DNA from: Gammaproteobacteria bacterium
Lineage (GTDB): Bacteria; Pseudomonadota; Gammaproteobacteria; JAIEPX01
Assembly: GCA_019748175.1 (NCBI GenBank)
Contig: JAIEPX010000002.1
Location: forward strand, 1 to 64,000
Direction: 5' to 3'
Length of the DNA: 64,000 nucleotides
The stretch's first letter is position 1, and every line of letters starts with the position of its first letter. Below the pieces are notes generated by a model. That model had not been told where the DNA came from. It did not search any database and worked only from the letters and a program-made list of their open reading frames with translations. Made by a program: the position numbers and the translations under genes. Positions 37,713 through 46,390 of this stretch are shown here, piece by piece.

Positions 37713-37741
37713 TTTATACCATAAATAGGTGTAATAATCAA
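37713..37741 (-). promoter_or_regulatory. Candidate promoter of the five-gene giant paralog array
   Basis: On the complement, TTGATT (37741-37736) and TATAAA (37718-37713) are separated by 17 bases. The leader to the ATG at 37687 would be about 20 bases. The -10 context TATGGTATAAA (37723-37713) is identical to that of the + strand paralog. Confidence 0.55.
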
Positions 37742-37824
37742 TCTTTTGCTACTTTTGATGAAATAGCCCGCCATCTTAGGTCATATTTTTGGCCTATAAA
37801 CTATTTAAATTTAATGAGTTTTTG

Positions 37825-38970
37825 ATGACTAATAAAGAGAATATTCCTTTAGCCCTTTATATCCATTTGCCCTGGTGTGTTCGCAAATGTCCGTACTGTG
37901 ACTTTAACTCACATGAGTTGAAACAGGATTTGCCTGAGGTCGCCTATGTTGAAAGGCTCCTCAAAGATCTCAGTCAGGATGTAGCTTTAGTCCAAGGCAG
38001 GGTTTTGTCATCGATTTTCATTGGCGGGGGTACTCCGAGCTTATTTTCCCCAAGTGCCATAGAGCGTTTGTTGGGTGGGGTAGAGCAGCTCATTCCTTGG
38101 GCTTCTAACATTGAGATCACGATGGAGGCCAATCCGGGTACGGTTGAGCAAGGAAGATTTACGGGATTTCGCGGAGCAGGCGTTAATCGTTTATCGATTG
38201 GAGTTCAAAGCTTTAATGATCGTCAATTGGAGCGTTTGGGTCGAATTCATGACAGTGCGACCGCTGAACGTGCGATTGATTCAGCGCGGGCGTCTGGGTT
38301 TGATAATTTCAACATCGATTTAATGTTTGGCTTGCCAGAACAAACTCAGGAAGAGGCTTTATCTGATATTGCTCGTGCTATTGAACATCAGCCCAAGCAT
38401 GTGTCGTGGTATCAATTGACAATTGAGCCTAATACTGTGTTTCATCATCGGCCTCCTACATTGCCTGTTGACGAAGCAATTTGGAGTATGCAAGAGTCTG
38501 GGCAAGCTCTGTTATCTGAAAACGGCTATATTCAGTATGAGATTTCGGCGTATAGCCAACCTGATTTTCAATGTAGGCACAATCGAAATTATTGGGAATT
38601 TGGAGATTATTTAGGCATTGGTGCAGGTGCGCACGCGAAAATTACAGATTTTAAAACGGGAGATGTCGCACGATTATGGAAAACGCGACATCCTAAAGCC
38701 TATTTAGATTCGAGTATAGATTTTATTCAGGGTCGCCAAGTGCTGAATAAAAATGATTTAATCGTTGAGTTTATGTTGAATGCGCTGCGATTATACGAGT
38801 CCACCGATTTGAAATTATTGAGTGAAAGAACAGGGATCTCAGCGAGTGACATTGGTCACTTACTGGTGAAAGCACAAGAAAAAGGTTTGTTGAAAATCAC
38901 CGATAATACAATTGAAACGACTTTATTAGGAAAACACCATCTGAATGAGTTGTTACTGATATTTAGTTGA
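37825..38970 (+). CDS. hemW: Heme chaperone HemW (radical SAM)
   Basis: HemW is a radical SAM family protein that binds heme and delivers it to respiratory enzymes; it was long annotated as an oxygen-independent coproporphyrinogen oxidase. The cluster motif is Cys18-x3-Cys22-x2-Cys25 followed by Asp-Phe, without the fourth cysteine of true HemN. GGGTPS and EANPGTV are the SAM-binding motifs. I start at 37825 (MTNKENIPLALYIHLPWC), giving 381 residues, the usual length; the frame extends 12 codons upstream without homology. The gene is divergent from the giant paralog operon. Confidence 0.93.
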   Translation: MTNKENIPLALYIHLPWCVRKCPYCDFNSHELKQDLPEVAYVERLLKDLSQDVALVQGRVLSSIFIGGGTPSLFSPSAIERLLGGVEQLIPWASNIEITMEANPGTVEQGRFTGFRGAGVNRLSIGVQSFNDRQLERLGRIHDSATAERAIDSARASGFDNFNIDLMFGLPEQTQEEALSDIARAIEHQPKHVSWYQLTIEPNTVFHHRPPTLPVDEAIWSMQESGQALLSENGYIQYEISAYSQPDFQCRHNRNYWEFGDYLGIGAGAHAKITDFKTGDVARLWKTRHPKAYLDSSIDFIQGRQVLNKNDLIVEFMLNALRLYESTDLKLLSERTGISASDIGHLLVKAQEKGLLKITDNTIETTLLGKHHLNELLLIFS

Positions 38971-38994
38971 TGTTATGAATGGGATATATTCATC

Positions 38995-39699
38995 ATGGCA
39001 AATTACATTTTAATTCATGGTGCTTGGCACGGAAGTTGGTGCTGGAAAAAAGTTTCAACCATTTTATCCGAGCAAGGCCATCGAGTTTTTTCGCCCGATT
39101 TACCTGGGCATGGCGAAAATAAAAAGCCTCATTCTGAAGTGAGATTCGAAGATTATCTTGAATGTATAATGAATGTAGTTTCGAATTGTGATGAACCACC
39201 CATTTTGGTGGGGCACAGTTTCGCAGGAATTATCCTCACTCAACTCGCAGCAAATTTTCCAGGTCAATTTAAAAAGTTAATTTATGTTGCAGGGTATGTG
39301 CCTGTTTCCGGAGATTCATTATTAAGTATGTCGAATCAATTTAGTGTTACCGGTTTATCACCAGAGCTGGTCGTTGATAAAAAAAGTGGCAATATCGTTT
39401 TAAAAACAACACGTTTACCCGAATTATTATATCATTGTGCAACGCCTGAAGATCAAATTTTGGCCATGAATAATATTGCTCCAGAACCATTAATGCCCTT
39501 AGCAACACCTGTGAATTACTCCGGTTTTAATTACGCCGACATTGAGAGCCTGTATATTTATTGTGAGGGAGATAGAGCAATAACATTGCCTGATCAAAAA
39601 TGGATGAGCGAAAGAGCTCAAGGAGAAACGGTGAGTATTCAGTCCGATCATTCTCCGTTTCTTGGGATGCCCAATGAATTAGCTTCATTTCTCGTGTAA
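38995..39699 (+). CDS. Alpha/beta hydrolase
   Basis: A 234-residue protein of the alpha/beta hydrolase fold, resembling the small esterase / hydroxynitrile lyase-like branch. HGAWHGSWCW (residues 8-17) forms the oxyanion region, and the nucleophile elbow is GHSFAG with Ser75. A C-terminal SDHSPF supplies the likely catalytic histidine, and EGDRAI the acid region. The substrate cannot be told from sequence. It starts 24 bases after hemW and ends 44 bases before aroA, so it may be cotranscribed with either. Confidence 0.85.
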   Translation: MANYILIHGAWHGSWCWKKVSTILSEQGHRVFSPDLPGHGENKKPHSEVRFEDYLECIMNVVSNCDEPPILVGHSFAGIILTQLAANFPGQFKKLIYVAGYVPVSGDSLLSMSNQFSVTGLSPELVVDKKSGNIVLKTTRLPELLYHCATPEDQILAMNNIAPEPLMPLATPVNYSGFNYADIESLYIYCEGDRAITLPDQKWMSERAQGETVSIQSDHSPFLGMPNELASFLV

Positions 39700-39743
39700 T
39701 GTTCATTAATATTCAGGATAATGTGTATTTTGAGGAGGCGTAT

Positions 39744-41024
39744 ATGAAAAGTTATAAGGTTTCACCTAGTATGCTTTCAGGGTGTATTACTGCGTCTCCG
39801 TCCAAATCTCAAACCATGAGAGCCGTATTATTTGCGAGCATGGCTACCGAAAAGAGCATCATTCGAAATGGTTTAGCATCACCTGATGTTGATGCCATGA
39901 TCGAAGCGTGTAGAAAATTAGGTGCTGAAATTACGCGATCAGAAAATATTCTCGAAATTAGTGGGGTTTCTGGAAAGCCCAAAATTCCAGATGATGTCAT
40001 TGATGCAGGAAATTCAGGACAAGTGCTTCGTTTTGTGGGGGCCATTGCAGCCTTAACAGCCGGCTATACCGTTATCACGGGTGATCACTCGGTACGATTT
40101 AACCGTCCCGTAAAACCACTGATGGAAGGATTAAGTCATTTAGGTGCTGAATGTTTTAGTACAAAATGTGATGATCATGCGCCTATTATTATTAAAGGAC
40201 CTATTAGTGCCGGCTCTACGTATTTGGATGGCGCTGATTCTCAACCTGTCTCTGCGCTGTTAATGGCTGCAGTATTTATGCCGGGAATAACAGAAATAAT
40301 AGTAAAAAATCCGGGTGAAAAACCGTGGGTAAATTTAACGCTGAATTGGCTTGATCGATTGGGTGTTCATTACTCGAATGAAAATTATGAACGATTAATA
40401 GTGACAGGGAATCCGACAATTTTAGGATTTGAATATACGGTTCCGGGAGATTTTAGCTCCGTGGCGTATCCTATTGTTGCAGCATTGATTACTGGATCTG
40501 AAATAACAATCAATAATATTGATATGAACGATGTGCAAGGAGATAAAAAAGTTATTGAGGCATTATGTAAGATGGGTGCAGTAATTGAAGTGTTTGAAAA
40601 TACCATTATAGTGAAAGGTGAGGGAAGATTGCTTGGTTGCGACTTCGATGTGAATGATTATATCGATGCAGTAACGATATTGGCTGTGGCCGGATGTTAT
40701 GCCGAAGGCACTACAACATTAACTAACGCGTTTATTGCACGAAAAAAGGAAAGCGATCGTTTATCGACTATTACTCGTGAATTGAAAAAGATGGGGGCGG
40801 ATATTATAGAGACTGAAGATAGCTTAATTGTGCGAGGAAGTAAAATTAAGGGGGCACATTGCATTTCGCATAATGACCATCGAATAGCAATGTCCTGTGC
40901 GGTGGCAGCCTTAGGTGCTGAAGGTGAGTCAATCATTTCAGAGATTGATTGTGTGAGAAAAAGTTATCCGAGTTTTCTAAATGACATGAATATTCTAGGG
41001 TGCAATATCGAGGTATCTTCATGA
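39744..41024 (+). CDS. aroA: 3-Phosphoshikimate 1-carboxyvinyltransferase (EPSP synthase)
   Basis: AroA transfers enolpyruvate from PEP to shikimate 3-phosphate, the sixth step of the shikimate pathway. The start at 39744 (MKSYKVSPSMLSG) has a GAGGAGG at 39732-39738. The 426-residue protein shows SPSKSQTMRAVLF near residue 14 with the substrate-binding Lys, Ser and Arg, DAGNSGQVLRF near 79, and RKKESDRLS and NDHRIAMS towards the end. It leads a five-gene operon and overlaps aroK by four bases. The SKSQTMRA version differs from the usual proteobacterial SKSxSNRAL, in keeping with a foreign origin. Confidence 0.94.
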   Translation: MKSYKVSPSMLSGCITASPSKSQTMRAVLFASMATEKSIIRNGLASPDVDAMIEACRKLGAEITRSENILEISGVSGKPKIPDDVIDAGNSGQVLRFVGAIAALTAGYTVITGDHSVRFNRPVKPLMEGLSHLGAECFSTKCDDHAPIIIKGPISAGSTYLDGADSQPVSALLMAAVFMPGITEIIVKNPGEKPWVNLTLNWLDRLGVHYSNENYERLIVTGNPTILGFEYTVPGDFSSVAYPIVAALITGSEITINNIDMNDVQGDKKVIEALCKMGAVIEVFENTIIVKGEGRLLGCDFDVNDYIDAVTILAVAGCYAEGTTTLTNAFIARKKESDRLSTITRELKKMGADIIETEDSLIVRGSKIKGAHCISHNDHRIAMSCAVAALGAEGESIISEIDCVRKSYPSFLNDMNILGCNIEVSS

Positions 41025-41554
41025 ATATCGTATTGTGCGGATATCAATGTTGCGGAAAAACTACTGTAGGTGAAGCATTTTCTAAAGCCTATGATTTTAC
41101 ATTCATCGATACAGATAATCTTATAAGCGAAGAAATGGCTTCAAAACAAAAGATTCAATATACGGTAAGAGAAATTCATCGGCTTCTGGGAGAAGAAAAG
41201 TTTAGGCAGCTTGAAAAAGAAGTGGTTAGATCTATTCAGTGTGATGATAATACGGTCATTGCGACGGGGGGCGGTGTTTTTTTGAATGCTGAAAATGTGA
41301 GCTATCTAAAAACGATAGCAAAGATTGTCTATTTAAAAGTAGATCCTTCAGTATTATATGAGCGCATGATGCAGCAAAAAACGCTGCCAATTTTTATTGG
41401 TGAATCGTCGGTTCAAGAAGATTTTGATCGTTATATTCAGAGTAGAAATCAACTTTATGAATCCTGCGCTGATAAAACGCTGGAAATGGCAGGGTTGTCA
41501 ATTTTAGAATGTGTACAATTACTTAATCGATATAGGTGTGAAAATGGCCAGTAA
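41021..41554 (+). CDS. aroK: Shikimate kinase
   Basis: Shikimate kinase phosphorylates shikimate at O3 with ATP. The protein of 177 residues has the P-loop GYQCCGKTT (7-15), the shikimate-binding aspartate in FIDTDNLI (Asp32), and the TGGGVFL glycine loop near residue 84. The ATG at 41021 overlaps the aroA stop (ATGA); upstream in-frame codons lie inside aroA. In chlamydiae the gene at this position is named aroL. The cysteine-rich P-loop CGYQCCGKT is unusual for proteobacterial AroK. Confidence 0.92.
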   Translation: MNIVLCGYQCCGKTTVGEAFSKAYDFTFIDTDNLISEEMASKQKIQYTVREIHRLLGEEKFRQLEKEVVRSIQCDDNTVIATGGGVFLNAENVSYLKTIAKIVYLKVDPSVLYERMMQQKTLPIFIGESSVQEDFDRYIQSRNQLYESCADKTLEMAGLSILECVQLLNRYRCENGQ

Positions 41555-42629
41555 TTCTTTTGGAAATATTTTTAGAATAACAACCTGGGGGGAGTCTCAT
41601 GGCAAAGCAGTTGGGGTAGTGATTGATGGTTGTCCTGCGGGTGTGGAGCTTAATGAGTCGGATATTAATACTGCTTTAGCGCTGCGGGCTCCGGGAAATA
41701 ATGCCTATACATCGCCACGAAAAGAACCCGATATCGCTGAAATCTATTCGGGGATTTTTGAAGGAAAAACAACAGGAACGCCGATTTCAATTATCATCAT
41801 GAACAAAGATGCTGATTCGAGTAAATACGAACCCATTAAACATTTATTGCGGCCTGGTCATGCCAATTATACGTACACTGAAAAATATGGTTGTTTCGAT
41901 TATCGAGGTGGCGGAAGAGCGTCTGCTCGAGAAACGGCTTGTAGAGTTGCTGCTGGTGCAGTCGCTTCAAAAATATTACAGCAACATAATATTCAAGTGA
42001 TTTCCTACATCAAAAGCATTGGTGATATTGAAATGTCTTTGGACACGATTAATGTTGATACTTTAAAGCATGATGCTCAAAAAAGCCCTTTGTTTTGTCC
42101 CGATATTATTTGTGAAAAAAATATGATGGAGGCTATTGAATCTGCAAAAATCGTTGGGGATTCGTTAGGTGGTGTGGTGGAATTTGTGGTGCTCAATATG
42201 CCGGTAGGTTTAGGGGATCCAATCTATGAAAAACTTGAAGCCAATTTAGCGAAAGCAATGATGTCATTACCTGCAAGCAAAGGTATTGAGCTTGGCGAAG
42301 GTTTTCAGTCAACGCGGATGAAGGGATCTGAACACAATGATGAATTTTCCTCGGGAGATTCTATTACTAGCACAAACCATGCGGGGGGAACATTAGCAGG
42401 AATTTCAACAGGTATGCCGCTTGTTGGAAGAGTAGCGTTCAAACCGACGTCGAGTATCAAGAAACCTCAAAATACGATTGATTCTGAAGGTGTTGAACAA
42501 AAATTTGTACTACCAGAAGGTTCTCGACACGATCCGTGTGTTGCGATACGTGCGGTTCCTATTGTTGAGGCGATGTGTGCATTAGTATTAATGGATGCAC
42601 TGTTGATGAATAAAGGAAGCAGAATATAA
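41544..42629 (+). CDS. aroC: Chorismate synthase
   Basis: Chorismate synthase converts EPSP to chorismate using reduced FMN. The start at 41544 (MASNSFGNIFRITTWGESHG) gives 361 residues and overlaps aroK by 11 bases. Signatures are GESHGKAVGVVIDGCPAG near residue 15, YRGGGRASARETACRVAAG near 125 and FKPTSSIKKPQ near 305. It belongs to the aro operon and is followed by aroB after one base. Confidence 0.96.
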   Translation: MASNSFGNIFRITTWGESHGKAVGVVIDGCPAGVELNESDINTALALRAPGNNAYTSPRKEPDIAEIYSGIFEGKTTGTPISIIIMNKDADSSKYEPIKHLLRPGHANYTYTEKYGCFDYRGGGRASARETACRVAAGAVASKILQQHNIQVISYIKSIGDIEMSLDTINVDTLKHDAQKSPLFCPDIICEKNMMEAIESAKIVGDSLGGVVEFVVLNMPVGLGDPIYEKLEANLAKAMMSLPASKGIELGEGFQSTRMKGSEHNDEFSSGDSITSTNHAGGTLAGISTGMPLVGRVAFKPTSSIKKPQNTIDSEGVEQKFVLPEGSRHDPCVAIRAVPIVEAMCALVLMDALLMNKGSRI

Positions 42630-42630
42630 G

Positions 42631-43719
42631 ATGTCAAACACGTGTCCTATTTATATCAACAATGATTTGTTAATCAGTGAACATTTAATTGATTGCTGTT
42701 TGAAAGAGGCTAAACAGCTGGCTATTATCACAGATGACAATGTGCGCTCATTGTATGCCCTGTCATTAATTCAACAATTTAAGAATTTTAATATTCATCC
42801 TCCTCTCATATCAATTCCTGCTGGAGAATTATCAAAAACACGAGAGATGGCCACCTTTATTCAAGATCAATTATTTGAATTAGGTTTTGGTCGAGATACT
42901 TGTATTATTGCTTTAGGTGGAGGGGTTGTTACCGATTTAGCAGGTTATGTCGCGGCGACGTATTGTAGAGGAATCCCCGTAATATATTTGCCGACGACAC
43001 TGATGGCGATGGTCGATGCCTCAGTCGGCGGGAAAACGGGCGTTAACACGCCATTCGGAAAAAACTTAGTTGGCGTTTTTTCGCAACCAAAAGCTATTTT
43101 TTCCGATATTAAAACCTTAGATTCATTGCCTGAATCCGAATACATCAGTGCTTTTTCAGAAGTCATTAAGCACGCGTTAATTTATGATGCGGGGTTTTTT
43201 GAATTTTTATTTGAAAATGCGGAGAAATTAAAAAAACGAGAAACTTCACTTCTGAAGACTGTGATAGAAAAAAGCTGTTCTATTAAATCAGCAATCGTTA
43301 ATCAAGATGAAAAAGAATCGGGACTTCGAGCGATCTGTAATTTTGGGCATACCATTGGACATGCTTTGGAGAAAGTGTCAGATTATTCATTATCTCACGG
43401 AAATGCCATTGCGATTGGATTGCTGGTTGAATCTTATCTTTCTGTAAATTTGGGGATACTAACCATTTCCGATTTCAAAAAGAGTCGAGATATCTTGGAG
43501 CGCTTTGGTCTCCCTCTAAAATTACCGGATTTTTTAGAGGTTAGCGATATTAAAAATGCTTTGATTCTCGATAAGAAATCGCGAAATAAAACACCGATGT
43601 TTGTCGCTTTAAAACGTATTGGGGAGACAGTTTCTCACGATTCAAAATACACGATCAAAATTGAGGATGCTATTTTAGATAAAGGATTGGCTTATTTGAT
43701 CGAAGAATTTGTGGAGTAA
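42631..43719 (+). CDS. aroB: 3-Dehydroquinate synthase
   Basis: AroB makes 3-dehydroquinate from DAHP, the second shikimate step, using NAD and a divalent metal. The 362-residue protein has the NAD-binding IALGGGVVTDLAGYVAATY near residue 93, ASVGGKTGVN near 130, and the metal-site phrase NFGHTIGHALE near 234. It begins one base after the aroC stop and ends three bases before the aroDE start. No DAHP synthase gene occurs in the window, so the first pathway step must be encoded elsewhere. Confidence 0.96.
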   Translation: MSNTCPIYINNDLLISEHLIDCCLKEAKQLAIITDDNVRSLYALSLIQQFKNFNIHPPLISIPAGELSKTREMATFIQDQLFELGFGRDTCIIALGGGVVTDLAGYVAATYCRGIPVIYLPTTLMAMVDASVGGKTGVNTPFGKNLVGVFSQPKAIFSDIKTLDSLPESEYISAFSEVIKHALIYDAGFFEFLFENAEKLKKRETSLLKTVIEKSCSIKSAIVNQDEKESGLRAICNFGHTIGHALEKVSDYSLSHGNAIAIGLLVESYLSVNLGILTISDFKKSRDILERFGLPLKLPDFLEVSDIKNALILDKKSRNKTPMFVALKRIGETVSHDSKYTIKIEDAILDKGLAYLIEEFVE

Positions 43720-43722
43720 GGT

Positions 43723-45159
43723 ATGCTCGTATCAGTTGTTTCTGAAAAAAATACTGATGATGTCATTCGTCGAGTGAGTGGAATCAGTCCAGACAGCGAT
43801 AGTATTGAAGTCGGCTTTGATAAGTTTCATTCTATCGATATTGATGCTATCAAATTAATGCGAGAAAAAATTAATCGCCCAGTTATTTTTACACTTCGCT
43901 CTGCAAATCAAGGAGGCGTGTATCAGGGGGAAGAAGCAAAGAGATTGAGTGAATTAATGGAATTGGGTAGCGCGAATCCGGATTATATAGATTTTGAATA
44001 TACGATAGACGATAGCTTTATTAAAGATTTTCACGCTAAATACCCCAACGTAAAAATTATTCGTTCTTATCATGATTTTGAGTGTACGCCCTTCAATTTG
44101 AAGGCGATTTTATCAGTGATGATACACCCAGATTGTACATACTATAAAATTGTCACGATGGCTACGAGTAGTGTTGATAATTTACGCATGTTGCATTTTG
44201 TCAATGAAACAGCAAAATCGCAAAAAATTATCGGACATTGTATGGGAGAGTTGGGTATTCCTTCGCGAATTTCTGCGCCTATTCTTGGAAGTAATTTTCA
44301 ATATGTCAGTTTGAGTGAGTCTGAAACGCCAGCTCCAGGAATTTTATCGCTGCAGACCTCTGTTGAGATTTATCGTGCCAAAGAAAATAACGCGCATACC
44401 AAAATTTACGCTGTACTCGGTGATCCCATTGCTCAAAGCCAAGGACATTTATTTCATAATGTTTATTTCAGAAAGCACGGTATAAATGCGGTCTATGTGA
44501 AATTTAAAATAACAAAAGAAGAGCTCGCCGCATTTTTTGAGAATCTAAAAGGCCTGCCTTTTCACGGTTTTAGCGTCACTATGCCACTAAAAAAAGACGT
44601 TCTACAATTTGTAAATCATTTTGAAGGCTCATCTGACAAGATCGGCGCGATTAATACACTTCGTAGAGATGAATCAAGTTTTTCAGGTTTAAATACTGAT
44701 GGAATCGGTGCGCTAGAAGCTGTTGAAAAAATAGAATCTGTCAACGGAAAAAAAGTACTAATACTCGGAGCAGGAGGTTCTGCGCGAGCCATTGCTTTCG
44801 AAGCCAAGAAGCGTGGAGCTGCTGCTATAACAGTCATCAATCGAACTTTAAGAAGTTGTGACGATCTTATTAGCGAATTAAATTGTGACTGTTATGATTT
44901 TAATTCCGCTGAAAATGCGACTGAAGCGTTTTTTGATTTCGCATTTAATACTCTTCCAGCCAATGCTGAACTTAACGAATCATTGATAGCAACCATTAAA
45001 ACATTTTTGAGTGCTCAAACGGTTGTGATGGATATTAATTATCATTCGTCTCAAAGCCACCTGATAAGTGCAGCCAAGCAATGTGAATCACAGGTGATTG
45101 ATGGTTATGACATGTTTGTTGAACAAGCCTTGATGCAGCAAAACTATTGGTTAGCCTGA
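43723..45159 (+). CDS. aroDE: Fused type I 3-dehydroquinate dehydratase / shikimate dehydrogenase
   Basis: One 478-residue chain carries two pathway enzymes. Residues 1-225 are a type I dehydroquinate dehydratase with catalytic His117 in SYHDF and the Schiff-base Lys142 in YYKIVTMA. Residues 228-478 are a shikimate dehydrogenase with Lys290 in TMPLKK, Asp326 in NTDGIG and the NADP loop GAGGSAR at 349-355. In GDPIAQSQGHLFHN the second serine of the usual SxS shikimate contact is glycine. This fusion is known from chlamydiae and plants and is unusual in gammaproteobacteria. It ends the operon; no clear terminator is seen after it. Confidence 0.94.
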   Translation: MLVSVVSEKNTDDVIRRVSGISPDSDSIEVGFDKFHSIDIDAIKLMREKINRPVIFTLRSANQGGVYQGEEAKRLSELMELGSANPDYIDFEYTIDDSFIKDFHAKYPNVKIIRSYHDFECTPFNLKAILSVMIHPDCTYYKIVTMATSSVDNLRMLHFVNETAKSQKIIGHCMGELGIPSRISAPILGSNFQYVSLSESETPAPGILSLQTSVEIYRAKENNAHTKIYAVLGDPIAQSQGHLFHNVYFRKHGINAVYVKFKITKEELAAFFENLKGLPFHGFSVTMPLKKDVLQFVNHFEGSSDKIGAINTLRRDESSFSGLNTDGIGALEAVEKIESVNGKKVLILGAGGSARAIAFEAKKRGAAAITVINRTLRSCDDLISELNCDCYDFNSAENATEAFFDFAFNTLPANAELNESLIATIKTFLSAQTVVMDINYHSSQSHLISAAKQCESQVIDGYDMFVEQALMQQNYWLA

Positions 45160-45188
45160 GTATTGCATACCCAGTTTAAAGCCCGCAA

Positions 45189-45216
45189 TTGCATTTTCAA
45201 GTAAAGTAGCTATAGT
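45189..45216 (+). promoter_or_regulatory. Possible promoter of the lipoprotein gene
   Basis: TTGCAT at 45189-45194 and TATAGT at 45211-45216 are 16 bases apart in the 182-base gap between aroDE and the lipoprotein gene. The match is moderate and the leader would be long (about 120 bases). Confidence 0.3.
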
Positions 45217-45341
45217 GGTATCCTTAGTTTAAGTCAGATGGCGGTGTTTTTGGATGGCGCTGCTTAAATTAAAAGTCGTTTGTGTTCTCCTTCATTAGGA
45301 AAACACAAAAACACTATTAAATCCTTTATTGCGAGGTTTCT

Positions 45342-45770
45342 ATGTTGAAAACAAAAATTTTATCCGGTCTTAAAACCATTCTTCCAGTTGCTGTGATTAC
45401 TTTGTCTGGCTGCGCTACCGTATTTACCGGCACGACACAAAGTATTCAAGTACAAGCTGTGGATAGTGGCACTCATAACTTAATTTCTGGAGCACGATGT
45501 ACTGTGATTGATGGTCAAGGTGCGGAGTTTGTAGTGGGTACTAATCCAGGCTCTGTTATTTTAACCAAAGGTAAAGGTGCATTAAATGTACGTTGTGTTA
45601 GACCTGGTTATGTCCAAAAGCAAGTTGGTGTTGGTCAAAGTTTCAACGCATGGACCATCGTTAACGTTCTATTCTGGCCGGGCGTTCTTGTTGACGCAGT
45701 AACGGGTGCAATTCAACAATACCCATCGCACATCACTGTGTTAATGGAACCTGCTCATCGTAAACACTAA
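45342..45770 (+). CDS. Putative lipoprotein of unknown function
   Basis: A 142-residue protein with a signal peptide (positive start MLKTKILSGLKT, hydrophobic core, lipobox LSGC with Cys24), so it is probably lipidated and exported. The mature part begins ATVFTGTTQSI and resembles a widespread family of small bacterial lipoproteins with GARCTV and CVRPGYVQKQ segments; no role is established that I can name. It stands alone and shares a bidirectional terminator with ssb. Confidence 0.8.
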   Translation: MLKTKILSGLKTILPVAVITLSGCATVFTGTTQSIQVQAVDSGTHNLISGARCTVIDGQGAEFVVGTNPGSVILTKGKGALNVRCVRPGYVQKQVGVGQSFNAWTIVNVLFWPGVLVDAVTGAIQQYPSHITVLMEPAHRKH

Positions 45771-45790
45771 GATAAAGATTTAGAAGATAT

Positions 45791-45826
45791 AAAAAAGGCG
45801 CCTAGTTAACTCAGGCGCCTTTTTTT
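45791..45826. terminator. Bidirectional intrinsic terminator between lipoprotein gene and ssb
   Basis: GGCGCCT at 45797-45803 pairs with AGGCGCC at 45813-45819. Six A residues precede and seven T residues follow the stem, so it can work on both strands for the two converging genes. Confidence 0.88.
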
Positions 45827-45839
45827 ATTAAAGCGATTT

Positions 45840-46310
45840 TTAAAAAGGAATATCGTCGTCGAATTGACCAGCACCGATAGTTTCGAGAGGTGGAGAAATC
45901 GGCGCATTTGCTGAACCTTGAGTTACTGTAACCGCACCTTCATCACTGAAATTTCCACGTTCCTGACCACCGCTTCGGCTATCAAGAATATGCATTTCAT
46001 TTGCGATGATTTCTGTTGTGTATCGATCGATACCATTTTTATCTTGCCACTTGCGAGTTCGCAGTGTGCCTTCAATATAAATCTTTGAACCTTTACGTAA
46101 GTATTCACCAACAATTTCTGCTAAGCGATTAAAAAATACAACTCGATGCCATTCGGTGCGATCTTGTAATTCGCCTGTTTGCTTATCACGCCAAGTTTCA
46201 CTGGTTGCCAAATTTACGTTAGCTACTGCGCTACCGCTGGGGGTATATCGTACCTCTGGGTCGTTACCTAAGTTACCTATTAAAATAACTTTATTTACAC
46301 CTCTAGCCAT
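45840..46310 (-). CDS. ssb: Single-stranded DNA-binding protein
   Basis: SSB coats single-stranded DNA in replication, repair and recombination. The protein has 156 residues: an OB fold at about 1-110, beginning [22 protein letters not shown], then a short Gly/Ser-containing linker and the acidic tail FDDDIPF, which binds partner proteins. A GAGGAG lies just upstream on the complement. It is 80 bases downstream of the transporter gene on the same strand. Confidence 0.97.
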   Translation of the reverse strand: MARGVNKVILIGNLGNDPEVRYTPSGSAVANVNLATSETWRDKQTGELQDRTEWHRVVFFNRLAEIVGEYLRKGSKIYIEGTLRTRKWQDKNGIDRYTTEIIANEMHILDSRSGGQERGNFSDEGAVTVTQGSANAPISPPLETIGAGQFDDDIPF

Positions 46311-46390
46311 TGTTTCGTCTCCTCTCTATCCAATCAGTTGTAATATTCTGTCCACTTACCATATCCTCCGAACAACAACACAGATTGTTG

